A DNA stretch of 64,000 bases from NCBI RefSeq assembly GCF_028737255.1, contig NZ_JAQZAN010000004.1, positions 62,001 to 126,000 on the forward strand, written 5' to 3'. A program made the translations under genes and the position numbers. Shown one piece after another: positions 17,081-25,561 of the stretch. This DNA is from Actinomycetospora straminea (GTDB lineage: Bacteria > Actinomycetota > Actinomycetes > Mycobacteriales > Pseudonocardiaceae). The notes under the pieces are model-generated. The model did not search any database. It saw only the letters and a list, made by a program, of their open reading frames with translations, and was not told the origin of the DNA. Within the stretch, counting starts at the first letter, position 1. The number at the start of each line of letters is the position of its first letter.

Positions 17081-17599
17081 CTACGGCGCGGCATCCCGGA
17101 ACAGGTACTCCCCGGCCGCGTCCCAGGGCCCGCCGCGGTAGCGCCACAGCCCCAGCCCGGTGATCGTCGCCGACCACGGCCGGTGGGTGGCCGTGAGCTC
17201 GGCGAGGGTCGCGCGCGCGGTCGGCGGGTCGACCTTGTTCTGCACGGTGACGTGCGCGCGGAGGCGCTGCTGGTCCTGGCGGGTCAGGTCGCCGGCGAAG
17301 CGCCGCGCGATCGCCGTGTGCACGTCGGCGAGCCCCGGCGCGTCGACGGGGTGGGCGACGCCGCGGCCCAGCGAGATCGGCGCCTCGATGGTCGCGGCGA
17401 TCGGCGGCCGGTCGGTGACCTCGTCGAGCGCCGCCGCGACCTCGCCCACCCGCGCCCCGGGCAGCGCGTGGAACAGCGTCAGGTGCGCGCCGACGACCCG
17501 CCGCCCCGCCGGGAACCAGCGCCGGCGCCGGGCGTCGAGCTCGTCCTGGCTCGCGGCGTCGAACAGGGCGGTGACGATCAGGGGATCGGTGTCGGTCAC
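17081..17599 (-). CDS. 2'-5' RNA ligase / cyclic phosphodiesterase family protein
   Basis: 172 aa from a GTG that overlaps the stop of the pseudouridine synthase by four bases (translational coupling). Two HxT motifs, HLTLF and HVTVQ, mark the 2H phosphoesterase fold. The bacterial relatives act on RNA 2',3'-cyclic phosphate or 2'-5' linkages in vitro. It is co-expressed with an rRNA/tRNA-modifying enzyme, so an RNA role is plausible. Confidence 0.75.
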   Translation of the reverse strand: MTDTDPLIVTALFDAASQDELDARRRRWFPAGRRVVGAHLTLFHALPGARVGEVAAALDEVTDRPPIAATIEAPISLGRGVAHPVDAPGLADVHTAIARRFAGDLTRQDQQRLRAHVTVQNKVDPPTARATLAELTATHRPWSATITGLGLWRYRGGPWDAAGEYLFRDAAP

Positions 17600-18525
17600 G
17601 GGCCCGCCCGCCAGCCGTCGGGGTCGTCCCAGGCCTGCAGCGTCCGCCTGCTCGTGAAGCGGCGCTCGGTACCCGTCCGCGGGTCGGGGAAGGCGAGCTC
17701 GCGCGCGAGCAGCTGCAGCGGCGCGCGGAAGTCGTCGAGCGGCACGTCGCGCACCTCCGGGTAGAACGGGTCGCCGAGCAGCGGTACCCCGAGCGAGGCC
17801 ATGTGCACCCGCAGCTGGTGGGTGCGGCCGGTGTGGGGGGTGAGCCGGTAGCGGGCGAGCTCGTCGCGGTGCTCGATCAGCTCGACCAGCGTCTCCGCGT
17901 TCGGCTCGCCGGGGACCTCCTGCGCGGTGACCACCCCGCGCTCCTTGACGATGCGGCTCTGCACCACCCTCGGGAGGTCCAGCGCCGGGTCGTGCGGCGC
18001 GACGGCCTCGTAGACCTTCGCGACGCGCCGGTCGCGGAAGAGGTTCTGGTAGGTGCCGCGCCGCGCGGGCTCGGCGACGAACAGCACCAGCCCCGCGGTG
18101 ACCCGGTCGAGCCGGTGGGCGGGGCTCAGGAACGGCAGGTCCAGCGCGTGGCGCAGCCGGACCAGCGCGGTCTCGCGGACGTGGCGCCCGCGCGGGATCG
18201 TCGCGAGGAAGTGGGGCTTGTCGACGACGACGATCTCCTCGTCGCGGTGCACGACCTCGACGTCGAACGGCACCGGCGCCTCGTCGGGCAGGTCGCGGTG
18301 GAACCACACCACCGACCGCGGCACGAACGGCGCGTCCGGGCCGAGCGGCCCGTCGTCGCCGACGATCCGGCCCTCGGCGAGCATCGCGTCGACCCGCGCG
18401 GACGGGACCGGCAGCCGGTCGACGAGGTGGTCGCGCAGCGTCGCCCACGGCCCGTCGTCGGGCATCCGCACCCGCGCCGGGTCCAGCCCGTCCCGCGGTG
18501 GGAGCGGGGGACGGCGGCGGGGCAC
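17596..18525 (-). CDS. RluA-family pseudouridine synthase
   Basis: 309 aa. The catalytic motif HRLDRVTAG contains the essential aspartate. It is preceded by VVDKPHFLATIPRGRH and followed by KVYEAV and HTGRTHQLRVHMASLGVPLLGD, the standard RluA/RluC order. The N-terminal ~70 residues may form an S4-like RNA-binding extension (SARVDAMLAEGRI). It converts uridine to pseudouridine in rRNA or tRNA. It is coupled to the 2H phosphoesterase gene. Confidence 0.9.
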   Translation of the reverse strand: MPRRRPPLPPRDGLDPARVRMPDDGPWATLRDHLVDRLPVPSARVDAMLAEGRIVGDDGPLGPDAPFVPRSVVWFHRDLPDEAPVPFDVEVVHRDEEIVVVDKPHFLATIPRGRHVRETALVRLRHALDLPFLSPAHRLDRVTAGLVLFVAEPARRGTYQNLFRDRRVAKVYEAVAPHDPALDLPRVVQSRIVKERGVVTAQEVPGEPNAETLVELIEHRDELARYRLTPHTGRTHQLRVHMASLGVPLLGDPFYPEVRDVPLDDFRAPLQLLARELAFPDPRTGTERRFTSRRTLQAWDDPDGWRAGP

Positions 18526-18535
18526 GGCGTCGAGG

Positions 18536-19285
18536 TTAGATCAGCGCCGTCGCGAGGCCCGTGGTCAGCAGGTCGAGCGTGGCCTCGGGCACCGTGCGGT
18601 AGCTCGAGCTGCCGCGGTGGCGCCACATGCGGTCGGCGAAGTCCCAGGCGAGGTCCCGGGTGCCGGTGACGAGGATGTCGCCGAGGACGTTGCCCGCGCG
18701 GTCGAAGAACGACCCGTCGCCGCCCACGTCCGACCACGGCGCGTCGAAGCGGTTGCAGAGCTCGTCCATGTTGCGCTCGAAGATCGTGTTGATCGCGAGG
18801 TAGTCCGCGTACTGCTGCTCGACGGTGCCGAGCGGCACGCGGTGGCGCTCCCAGACGTCGAGCAGGGCGAACGCGAGGTCGAAGTTGACGTGCGCGTTCA
18901 CCCCGGCCGCCGCGAACCGCCACGGGGCCGTGTCCTCCTGGCGCCGGTCGAACAGCACCTGCCAGCACCGCGGCGCCCCGGAGCCGTCGGCGTGGGCGAC
19001 GATCGCGTCGAGGTAGCGGCGGGCGAACGCGATGTCGAGCTCGATGATGAAGTCGCCCGGGCACGTGAAGAGCCCGCCCTGCCGGTAGCCGTCCAGCACG
19101 TCGACCGTGATCTGGTGGTAGAGCCGGCTGAAGGACGCGACGCCGTCCTCGGCACCCTGCGGGGGCAGCTTGGCCGCCCGGTCGGCGATCCGCTCGAGCG
19201 CCCTGATCACCTTCGGGACGTCGTCGGGCCGCGGCTCGGACAGCTTGGCCAGCGCCTTGGCGTTGGCCTTGGGGGAATCAGCCAC
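18536..19285 (-). CDS. DUF5995 family protein
   Basis: 249 aa, GTG start. The family pattern of DUF5995 is visible: FSRLYHQITVDV, FIIELDIAFARRYLDA, CWQVLF, FAAAGVNAHVNFDLAFAL, NTIFERNMDELC. There are no membrane segments. The many conserved His/Asn/Asp residues suggest a catalytic or metal site, but the function is unknown to me. The start overlaps the end of the large LuxR-type regulator by eight bases, so it is likely co-transcribed with it. Confidence 0.75.
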   Translation of the reverse strand: MADSPKANAKALAKLSEPRPDDVPKVIRALERIADRAAKLPPQGAEDGVASFSRLYHQITVDVLDGYRQGGLFTCPGDFIIELDIAFARRYLDAIVAHADGSGAPRCWQVLFDRRQEDTAPWRFAAAGVNAHVNFDLAFALLDVWERHRVPLGTVEQQYADYLAINTIFERNMDELCNRFDAPWSDVGGDGSFFDRAGNVLGDILVTGTRDLAWDFADRMWRHRGSSSYRTVPEATLDLLTTGLATALI

Positions 19286-22200
19286 GATGGCCTCTCTCCG
19301 ATCCGGTGGGTCGGGCGCGGACGCGCTGGAGCAGCGCCGCGGCCTGGGTGCGGGAGCGGGTGCCGGTCTTGGCGAGCACCCGGGAGACGTGGACGGCGAC
19401 GGTGCGCTCGCTGATGTAGAGCCGGTGGGCGATCTCGCGGTTGGACAGCCCGTCGGCGAGGACGGCGAGGACCTCGTGCTCGCGGGAGGTCAGCGCGGCG
19501 AGCTCGGGGGCCACGCCGCCGTCGCCCGCGCCGGGCGCCGTCGTCACCGCCGCCTCGCCGGCGTGGGCGATGTCGAGGCGGGCCCGGCGGGCGAGCCCGG
19601 CGATCTCGTCGAGGAACGGGCCGGCGCCCATCTCGCTCGCGGTCGCCGCCGCCGCGCGCAGCGCACGGGCCGCCTCCCCACGCCGCTCGCCGGTGTCCAG
19701 CAGGGCCTCGGCGCGGCGCAGCAGGGCGTAGGCGGCGGGGTAGCGGTTGAGCTGCGCGCTCCACATCTCCGCGACCTGCCCCCACGCCACCGGGTCCGAC
19801 GCCCCGGCCGCGCGCCCGGTCTCGGCGTGGCACATCCGCACGTAGGCCAGGACGACGCGGCGCAGCGCCGGCACCGTGTGCGGGATGCGCCGCTCGAGGT
19901 GGGCGACGTGGCGGGCGAGGCGGTCGAGGGCCGCCCGGTCGGTGGTCATGCCGTGGGCGGCGGCCTCGGCCTCGGCGCGCAGCCCGTGCCAGACCAGCGG
20001 CGCGACGAGGAAGACGTCGTCGGGCGTGTGCTCGGCGACGTCGAGACCGCGCGCGACGAGGGCGCGCGCGAGGTCGGGGCGCCCGCGCCACATCTCGACG
20101 CCGGCGCGCAGGGTCAGCAGCGGCACGCGGTAGCGCGAGGCGACCGTGCGGCGCCGGGGCGGCGCGGCGGCGCGGGCGTCGAGCACGTCGACGTCGCTGC
20201 CGGACGGGCCGAGCAGGTCCCCGGCCTCCTCGCCGGTGCCGTCGAGCGCGAGGAGGTCGACGGCGCGGAGGTCCTCGTCGGCCTCGACGAACTCGCCGCG
20301 CCCGACCTGCAGCCGGCACCGGGCGAGCCGCACCTCGAGCGCGTCGGCGCCCGTGGGGGAGAGCGCCCAGGCCTCGTCGACGGCGTCGGAGGCCTCCGAC
20401 CAGCGCCCGAGCCGGAACAGGCCGTTGGCCGCCGTCGCGAGCAGCCGCACGCCCGCGGAGCGTGCGAGCCCGAGGTCCCGCATGCGCGCCACGCCCTGCC
20501 GGGCGATCTCGACGCCCTCGTGCAGCTCGCCCAGCGGGCCGGAGAGGAGGTCCGCCCAGGACTGGTAGGCGCGCCCGACCGCGGCCGCGTCGCCCGAGCG
20601 CTCGGCGATCATCAGGCCGTCGGCGACGGCGGCCAGACCGGCGTCGGGGTTCTCGAGGTAGGCCAGCGCGAAGCCCAGCGTGGCGAGCATCGGCGCCTGC
20701 TCGGCGAGCTCGCCCTCCCGGCGCGACACGGCGAGCGCGCGCTCGGCCTCGCGGCGGGCCCCGCGCACGTCCCCGGTGATCAGGAGCGCCTCGGCGTGCG
20801 CGGCGTGCACCGCGGCGAGGGCGGGGTCGTCACCGACGCGCCCCGCGGCCCGTCCGGCGTCGTGCAGGACGGCCACGGCGTCACCGGTGCGCCCGGCGTC
20901 GAGCAGCGAGCGCCCGAGCCGCACCACCGCGGGCAGCTCGGCGGCCCCGGCCGCGGCGGGATCGGGCACGAGGCGTTGCAGCAGGTCGACCGCGACGTCG
21001 TACTCGCCGGCGAGCCGGGCGGTGTCGGCGGCGCGGGCCAGGAGGTCGCCGGCGTCGGCGTCGGCCGGGGGCAGCGCCGGTGGTCGGTGCCCCGGCAGGA
21101 CCCTCGCGGCGGGCGGGACGGCGCGGGCGGCGACGAGGGCCAGCGCGGCCATCCACTGCCGGTACGCGGTGCCGAACTCGTGCATCTGCTCGGCGACCGT
21201 GGCCGCGTGCACGACGGCGGGCAGCGCCCGCTCGGGGTCGTCGGCGCGGGCCCAGTGGTGGGCGCGGCGCAGCGTCACCGCCGGGCCGTGGTCCGGGTCG
21301 GGCTCGCGCCCGTCGCCGAGGACGGCCTCGTAGGCGAGCGCGTAGCGGCGGTGCAGCCCGCGGCGCTCGCCGGGCATCAGCTCGCCGGCCACGACGTCGC
21401 GCATCAGCCCGTGGCGCAGCGCGTAGCCGTCCACCTCGGGGTCGACCACGACCATCGCCGCCTCCGCGGCCTCGCGCAGCGCCGCGAGCAGGTCGTCCTC
21501 GTCGTCGGTGCGGACCACCTCGGCGAGCAGCCGGTGCGGGACGGGCTCCTCGCCGAGCGCGAGGGCGGCGACGACGGTCTGGGCGAGCGGGCGCAGCGCG
21601 GAGAGCCGGCCCAGGACGAGCCCGCGCAGCCCGGGGGACAGGCCGTCGGCGGCGCCGTCGGCCACGGCGGCGAGGGTCTCGGCGATGATGAAGGGGTTGC
21701 CGCCCGAGCGTCGCCAGACGAGCTCGGAGAGCGCCGCGTCCCCGCCGTCGGCCCGCACGATGTCGGTGACGACCGCCCGCGGCAGCGGCGTGAGCGCGAT
21801 CGCGCGGACGGCCCGGTCGCGCGTGAGCTCGGGGAGCATGCGGCGCAGCGGGTGGGCGGCGTCGAGGGCCTCCGAGCGGGCCGTGGCGACGAGCAGGATG
21901 CGCTCGTCGGCGAGGTGCGCGACGAGCGAGACGACGAGCTCGCGGGTGGTGCGGTCGGCCCAGTGCAGGTCGTCGACGACGACGAGCACCGGCACCTCGG
22001 CGGCGATCGCGACGAGCACCCGGCGCACGAGCTCGAGCAGGTGCCCGCCCGACGGCAGCGTCGTCCCCGGCCCGGGCTCCAGGAGCGGGGCCAGCTCGTC
22101 GCGCCACGGGGTGAGGGCCGCGCGGGCGGCCAGCACGGGCGGCGGCGCGTCGTCGGGGGCGCGCAGCAGGCGGCGCAGCCCGGTGGCGACCGGCCACAGG

Positions 22201-22442
22201 GGTAGCTGCTCGCCGACGTCCACCGCGGCGCCCGCGACGACCACCCCGCCGTCGGCCTCGGCGCGGTCGGCCAGCCCGCGGACCAGCCGGGTCTTGCCCG
22301 CGCCGGCGTCGCCGGTGAGCACGACGGTGAGCGCGCCCTCGGTGCGCGCCCGGTCCCAGCAGCGGGCGAGCACGGCGGCGTCGGCGGCGCGCCAGGGTGC
22401 GGCGGCGGTCCCGCCGGCGTCGGATCCCCCCTGACCTGGCAC
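19278..22442 (-). CDS. Large ATP-binding LuxR-family regulator (LAL/MalT-like)
   Basis: 1054 aa. The N-terminal AAA/NB-ARC-like ATPase has Walker A GDAGAGKT (~44-51) and a Walker B-like VLVVVDDLHWAD. A long helical repeat (TPR-like) middle follows, and a C-terminal LuxR helix-turn-helix (~985-1045: LTSREHEVLAVLADGLSNREIA...RTVAVHVSRVLAKTG). Such proteins sense a ligand through the ATPase and repeat domains and activate transcription. A TAGCGT -10 box lies eight bases before the GTG, so the mRNA is probably leaderless. The target is unknown. Confidence 0.9.
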   Translation of the reverse strand: MPGQGGSDAGGTAAAPWRAADAAVLARCWDRARTEGALTVVLTGDAGAGKTRLVRGLADRAEADGGVVVAGAAVDVGEQLPLWPVATGLRRLLRAPDDAPPPVLAARAALTPWRDELAPLLEPGPGTTLPSGGHLLELVRRVLVAIAAEVPVLVVVDDLHWADRTTRELVVSLVAHLADERILLVATARSEALDAAHPLRRMLPELTRDRAVRAIALTPLPRAVVTDIVRADGGDAALSELVWRRSGGNPFIIAETLAAVADGAADGLSPGLRGLVLGRLSALRPLAQTVVAALALGEEPVPHRLLAEVVRTDDEDDLLAALREAAEAAMVVVDPEVDGYALRHGLMRDVVAGELMPGERRGLHRRYALAYEAVLGDGREPDPDHGPAVTLRRAHHWARADDPERALPAVVHAATVAEQMHEFGTAYRQWMAALALVAARAVPPAARVLPGHRPPALPPADADAGDLLARAADTARLAGEYDVAVDLLQRLVPDPAAAGAAELPAVVRLGRSLLDAGRTGDAVAVLHDAGRAAGRVGDDPALAAVHAAHAEALLITGDVRGARREAERALAVSRREGELAEQAPMLATLGFALAYLENPDAGLAAVADGLMIAERSGDAAAVGRAYQSWADLLSGPLGELHEGVEIARQGVARMRDLGLARSAGVRLLATAANGLFRLGRWSEASDAVDEAWALSPTGADALEVRLARCRLQVGRGEFVEADEDLRAVDLLALDGTGEEAGDLLGPSGSDVDVLDARAAAPPRRRTVASRYRVPLLTLRAGVEMWRGRPDLARALVARGLDVAEHTPDDVFLVAPLVWHGLRAEAEAAAHGMTTDRAALDRLARHVAHLERRIPHTVPALRRVVLAYVRMCHAETGRAAGASDPVAWGQVAEMWSAQLNRYPAAYALLRRAEALLDTGERRGEAARALRAAAATASEMGAGPFLDEIAGLARRARLDIAHAGEAAVTTAPGAGDGGVAPELAALTSREHEVLAVLADGLSNREIAHRLYISERTVAVHVSRVLAKTGTRSRTQAAALLQRVRARPTGSERGHRG

Positions 22443-22726
22443 GACGGAAGACGCTAGGCCGGACGATTCGACGCCGTCCAGTGGCGTACGCGGGCACCGT
22501 CGCTACCTAGTCATTTCTTCTGATGTCCCGCTCGCGGGTGATCCGCGAGGCTTCTCCCCGAGGGCGGGTCGACGGTCGTCGGGGGACCGGGAGGGGTCGC
22601 TCGGACGTCCTCGCGCTCGCCCGCCGGACCCCGGCCGGGCGCGCGACGGGAGGGGGAGGCGGGGCAGCGGGCGCCCGGGGGGACGCCGGCCGGGCCCCGC
22701 CTCCCCTTTCCGCGTGCCCGGGCCGC
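22443..22726. other. 284-base intergenic region between two minus-strand genes
   Basis: It holds the -10 box of the LuxR-type gene (TAGCGT on the minus strand, 22456-22451) and a long inverted repeat (22653-22706) just downstream of the MetE-like gene. The rest is GC-rich with no gene I can support. Confidence 0.6.
22653..22706 (-). terminator. Long-range 13-bp stem after the MetE-like gene
   Basis: GGGGAGGCGGGGC (22653-22665) pairs exactly with GCCCCGCCTCCCC (22694-22706), enclosing 28 bases that include CCGGCCGG. It begins about 20 bases after the stop of the minus-strand MetE-like gene, so a terminator or 3'-end stabiliser is likely. Confidence 0.5.
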
Positions 22727-23884
22727 TCAGCCCCAGAGACGCTCGGTGGCGATCGCGGCGCCCCGGCTCAGCGCCCGGAACTTCTCCCACACCACCGTCG
22801 GGTGCACCTCCGGCGAGTAGCTCGCGCGCGACGAGAACCCGCAGTCCGCGCCGGCGATGACGTTCTCCCGCCCGACCACCGAGGCGTACCAGCCGATCAT
22901 GTCGGCGATCAGCTCCGGGTGCTCCACGTAGTTCTGCGCGTGACCGAGCAGCCCCGGGATGAGCACCGACCCGTCGGGCAGCGGGAGGTCCTGCCAGATC
23001 TTCCACTCGTGCATGTGGCGCGGGTTGGCGACCTCGAAGGAGTAGCCCCCGGCGCGGATGCCGAGCATGTACGGCGCGACCTCGCCCATGCCGATGTCGT
23101 GGATTCGCGGGCCGTGGTTGAGCCCGTAGCAGGTGTGCAGCCGGATCTTCTCGGTCGGGATGCCGCGCAGGCTGTGGTTGACGATCTCGGCGTGCTCGCG
23201 GGCGGTGCGGTCGCGCTCGGCGGGCTCGAGGGTCGGGTCGGAGAGGATCTCGATCAGCCACGGGTCGTCGACCTGCAGCAGGAATCCCGCGTCGACGATC
23301 GCCAGGTACTCCTCGCGCAGCGCCTCGCCGACGGCCTCGTAGTACTCCCGCTCGGTCGCGTAGTACTCGTTGCGCCCGAAGCCGCGGGGCGACGTCGAGG
23401 GCAGGAACGCCTCGACGACCCCGGAGACGCCCGCGAGCGCCTTCTGCAGGTTGGCCAGGTCGGTCTGCAGCTCGTCGTGACCGGTGTAGCGCACCGGCCC
23501 CGTGCAGGCGATCTCGACCATGGGCGCGACCGTCTTCGCGTACTTGCCGAGGTAGCCCGCGTAGTACTCCGGGAACGCGTCGATCTCGACCTGCCAGGAC
23601 GGCGGCAGGAGGCGCTCGCCGGAGTCGGGCGCGAACCCGTCGAGCCGGCGCTGGATGTAGGTCGCGAAGCTGACCTTGCCCATCTCGCCGTCGGTGACGA
23701 CGTCGAGGCCGACCTCGCGCTGGCGGGCGACGACGTCGGCGACGGCGTCGGTGACCTGCCGGGCGAAGAGATCGGCGTCGTAGGGGCGGCCGTGCTCCTT
23801 CTCCCGCATCGTGTCGAGCAGGGCCTCGGGCCGGGCGAGGCTGCCGACGTGGGTCGTCAGGACACGGTCGGTGCTGCGCTGCAT
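22727..23884 (-). CDS. MetE-like (cobalamin-independent methionine synthase family) methyltransferase
   Basis: 385 aa, corresponding only to the C-terminal catalytic barrel of MetE. The start TTHVGSLARP, EVGLDVVTDGE, DPW, a zinc-site-like HTCYG and GADCGFSSR are visible. Short MetE-like proteins transfer methyl groups from varied donors to thiols or other acceptors; the donor here is unknown. TAGCGT (23897-23892) lies seven bases before the ATG, so the transcript is likely leaderless. A regulon palindrome is centred 52 bases upstream, linking this gene to the aromatic cluster. Confidence 0.82.
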   Translation of the reverse strand: MQRSTDRVLTTHVGSLARPEALLDTMREKEHGRPYDADLFARQVTDAVADVVARQREVGLDVVTDGEMGKVSFATYIQRRLDGFAPDSGERLLPPSWQVEIDAFPEYYAGYLGKYAKTVAPMVEIACTGPVRYTGHDELQTDLANLQKALAGVSGVVEAFLPSTSPRGFGRNEYYATEREYYEAVGEALREEYLAIVDAGFLLQVDDPWLIEILSDPTLEPAERDRTAREHAEIVNHSLRGIPTEKIRLHTCYGLNHGPRIHDIGMGEVAPYMLGIRAGGYSFEVANPRHMHEWKIWQDLPLPDGSVLIPGLLGHAQNYVEHPELIADMIGWYASVVGRENVIAGADCGFSSRASYSPEVHPTVVWEKFRALSRGAAIATERLWG

Positions 23885-23926
23885 GGCACCGACGCTAAGA
23901 GGGCCGCGGGGAGGCGGGCACCACGT

Positions 23927-23945
23927 CGTTCCGGTGGGGCGAACG
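23927..23945 (-). promoter_or_regulatory. Regulon operator S1 (MetE-like gene)
   Basis: CGTTCCG-GTGGG-GCGAACG, 7-5-7 inverted repeat, centre 23936. It lies 52 bases upstream of the ATG and 44 bases from the 3' T of the TAGCGT -10 box (23897-23892). Same architecture as S2-S7. Confidence 0.65.
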
Positions 23946-23947
23946 CC

Positions 23948-25561
23948 TCAGCGGCCGGCCGTCAGGGGGACGGTCGCCGCGGGCAGCGGCGGCGGCACCC
24001 GGGCGTGCAGGCCCTCCTCGACACCGGCGGCCACCGCCAGCAGCCGGCCCTCCGACCAGCGGCCGCCGATCAGCGACAACCCCAGCGGTACCCCGTGGGA
24101 CATCGCCATGGGGACGCTGGTGCTGGGGTAGCCGGCGGTCGCCGCGGGCCCGGCCGGGCTGACCGAGAAGTGGTCGCCGTTCACGAGGTCGGTGGGCCAG
24201 GCGGGGGCATTGGTGGGCGAGACGAGGGCGTCGACGCCGGCGAGCGCCGCGTCGAGGTCCGCCCGGCTGAGTGCGGTCGGGTCGGCGCGGGCGGCCCGGT
24301 AGCGCGGGTCGGTCACGTCGCCGCGGGTCGCCGCGGCCTGCTCGAAGAGCTCCTGACCGAAGAACGGCATCTCCCGGCCCGCCTGCTCGCGGCCGAAGGC
24401 GATGAGCTCGTCGAGCGAGCGCGGCCCCGACACCCCGGGCGAGCGCAGGTAGGCGCCGAGGTCGTGCGCGATCTCCGTGGTCAGCGCGCTGTTCGCGGCC
24501 GCCCTGGCCCGGCTCGCGTTCGGCAGCCGCACGGGGTCGACGAGCTCGGCGCCCAGGCCGCGGAGGCGGTCGAGCGCCGCGGCGTAGGCGTCGTCGGTCT
24601 CCTCGCTCGCGCCCTGGTCGTCGCGCAGCACGCCGAGCCGGACCCCGGCGAGCGGTCGGGGCGCCACGGTCGGGGTGACCGGGTGGGCGTCGGCCTCGGC
24701 GGTGGAGGGGTCGCTCGCGTCGCTGCCCTGCACGACCGCGAGGACGGCGGCGGCGTCGCGCACCGAGCGCGCGAGCGGCCCGACCGTGTCCTGGGCCTGC
24801 GAGTACGGCACCACGCCCGACCGGCTGACCAGCCCGACGCCCGGCTTGACGCCGACCACGCCGTTCGTCCCTGCGGGGCAGACGATCGAGCCCGAGGTCT
24901 CGGTGCCGAGCGCCACCGGGGCGAGCGCCGCCGCCACCGCGGCCGCCGAGCCGGAGCTCGACCCGCAGGCGGTGCGGGTCGGGTCGTAGGGGTTGCCGGT
25001 GGTGGCACCGGTGGCGCTCCAGCCGCTGGCGGACTGCGACGAGCGCGCGCCCGCCCACGCCGTCATCGTCGTCGACCCGAGGATCACCGCCCCGGCCTCG
25101 CGCAGCCGGCGCACGGCCTCGGCCTCCGGCGGGCGGGAGTCGGCGAGGGCGAGCGAGCCCGCGGTCGTCGGGAGGGTCGGCCCGACGCTGGTGTTGCCCT
25201 TGGCCATCACGGGGACGCCCTCGAGCGGACCGGTCCGCCCGGCGGCCCGGCGGGCGTCGCTGGCCGTGGCCTGGTCGCGGGCGGTGGGGTCGACGGCCAG
25301 GACGGCGTGGACCCCGGGGTCGACGGTGCGGATGCGCTCGAGCGACCACGCGGTCAGCGCCGCCGCGGTGAGCCGGCCGCGCGCCATCGCGTCCTGGAGC
25401 GTCGCGAGGTCGGCGGTCTGGAGGTCGAGGTCCGCGGGCGGGATCGGCGGGGGAGCGGTCGGCGCGGCGGTCGCGGGCGGCGGCGGGGTGTCGACCGGCC
25501 GGTCGGCGCAACTCGCGAGGAGGGTCGCGAGCAGGGCGAGGACGGCGAGGAGCAGGCGCAT
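23948..25561 (-). CDS. Amidase-signature family lipoprotein
   Basis: 537 aa. N-terminal lipoprotein signal (MRLLLAVLALLATLLASC, lipobox LASC) then a Pro/Thr/Ala-rich spacer. The amidase domain has the Ser-cisSer-Lys triad region: VMAKGNTSVG (Lys), GSSSGSAAAVAAALAPVALG, and GTETSGSIVCPAG (Ser nucleophile). It hydrolyses an amide bond outside the cytoplasmic membrane. Its ATG overlaps the stop of the upstream exporter as TGATG, so the two are co-translated. The substrate is unknown. Confidence 0.85.
   Translation of the reverse strand: MRLLLAVLALLATLLASCADRPVDTPPPPATAAPTAPPPIPPADLDLQTADLATLQDAMARGRLTAAALTAWSLERIRTVDPGVHAVLAVDPTARDQATASDARRAAGRTGPLEGVPVMAKGNTSVGPTLPTTAGSLALADSRPPEAEAVRRLREAGAVILGSTTMTAWAGARSSQSASGWSATGATTGNPYDPTRTACGSSSGSAAAVAAALAPVALGTETSGSIVCPAGTNGVVGVKPGVGLVSRSGVVPYSQAQDTVGPLARSVRDAAAVLAVVQGSDASDPSTAEADAHPVTPTVAPRPLAGVRLGVLRDDQGASEETDDAYAAALDRLRGLGAELVDPVRLPNASRARAAANSALTTEIAHDLGAYLRSPGVSGPRSLDELIAFGREQAGREMPFFGQELFEQAAATRGDVTDPRYRAARADPTALSRADLDAALAGVDALVSPTNAPAWPTDLVNGDHFSVSPAGPAATAGYPSTSVPMAMSHGVPLGLSLIGGRWSEGRLLAVAAGVEEGLHARVPPPLPAATVPLTAGR

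Noticed and set aside
22486-22504. Check for the regulon operator at the predicted distance from the LuxR-type gene's TAGCGT box
   Set aside because: The sequence there has no palindrome of the right form; TAGCGT is a general -10 box, not specific to the regulon.
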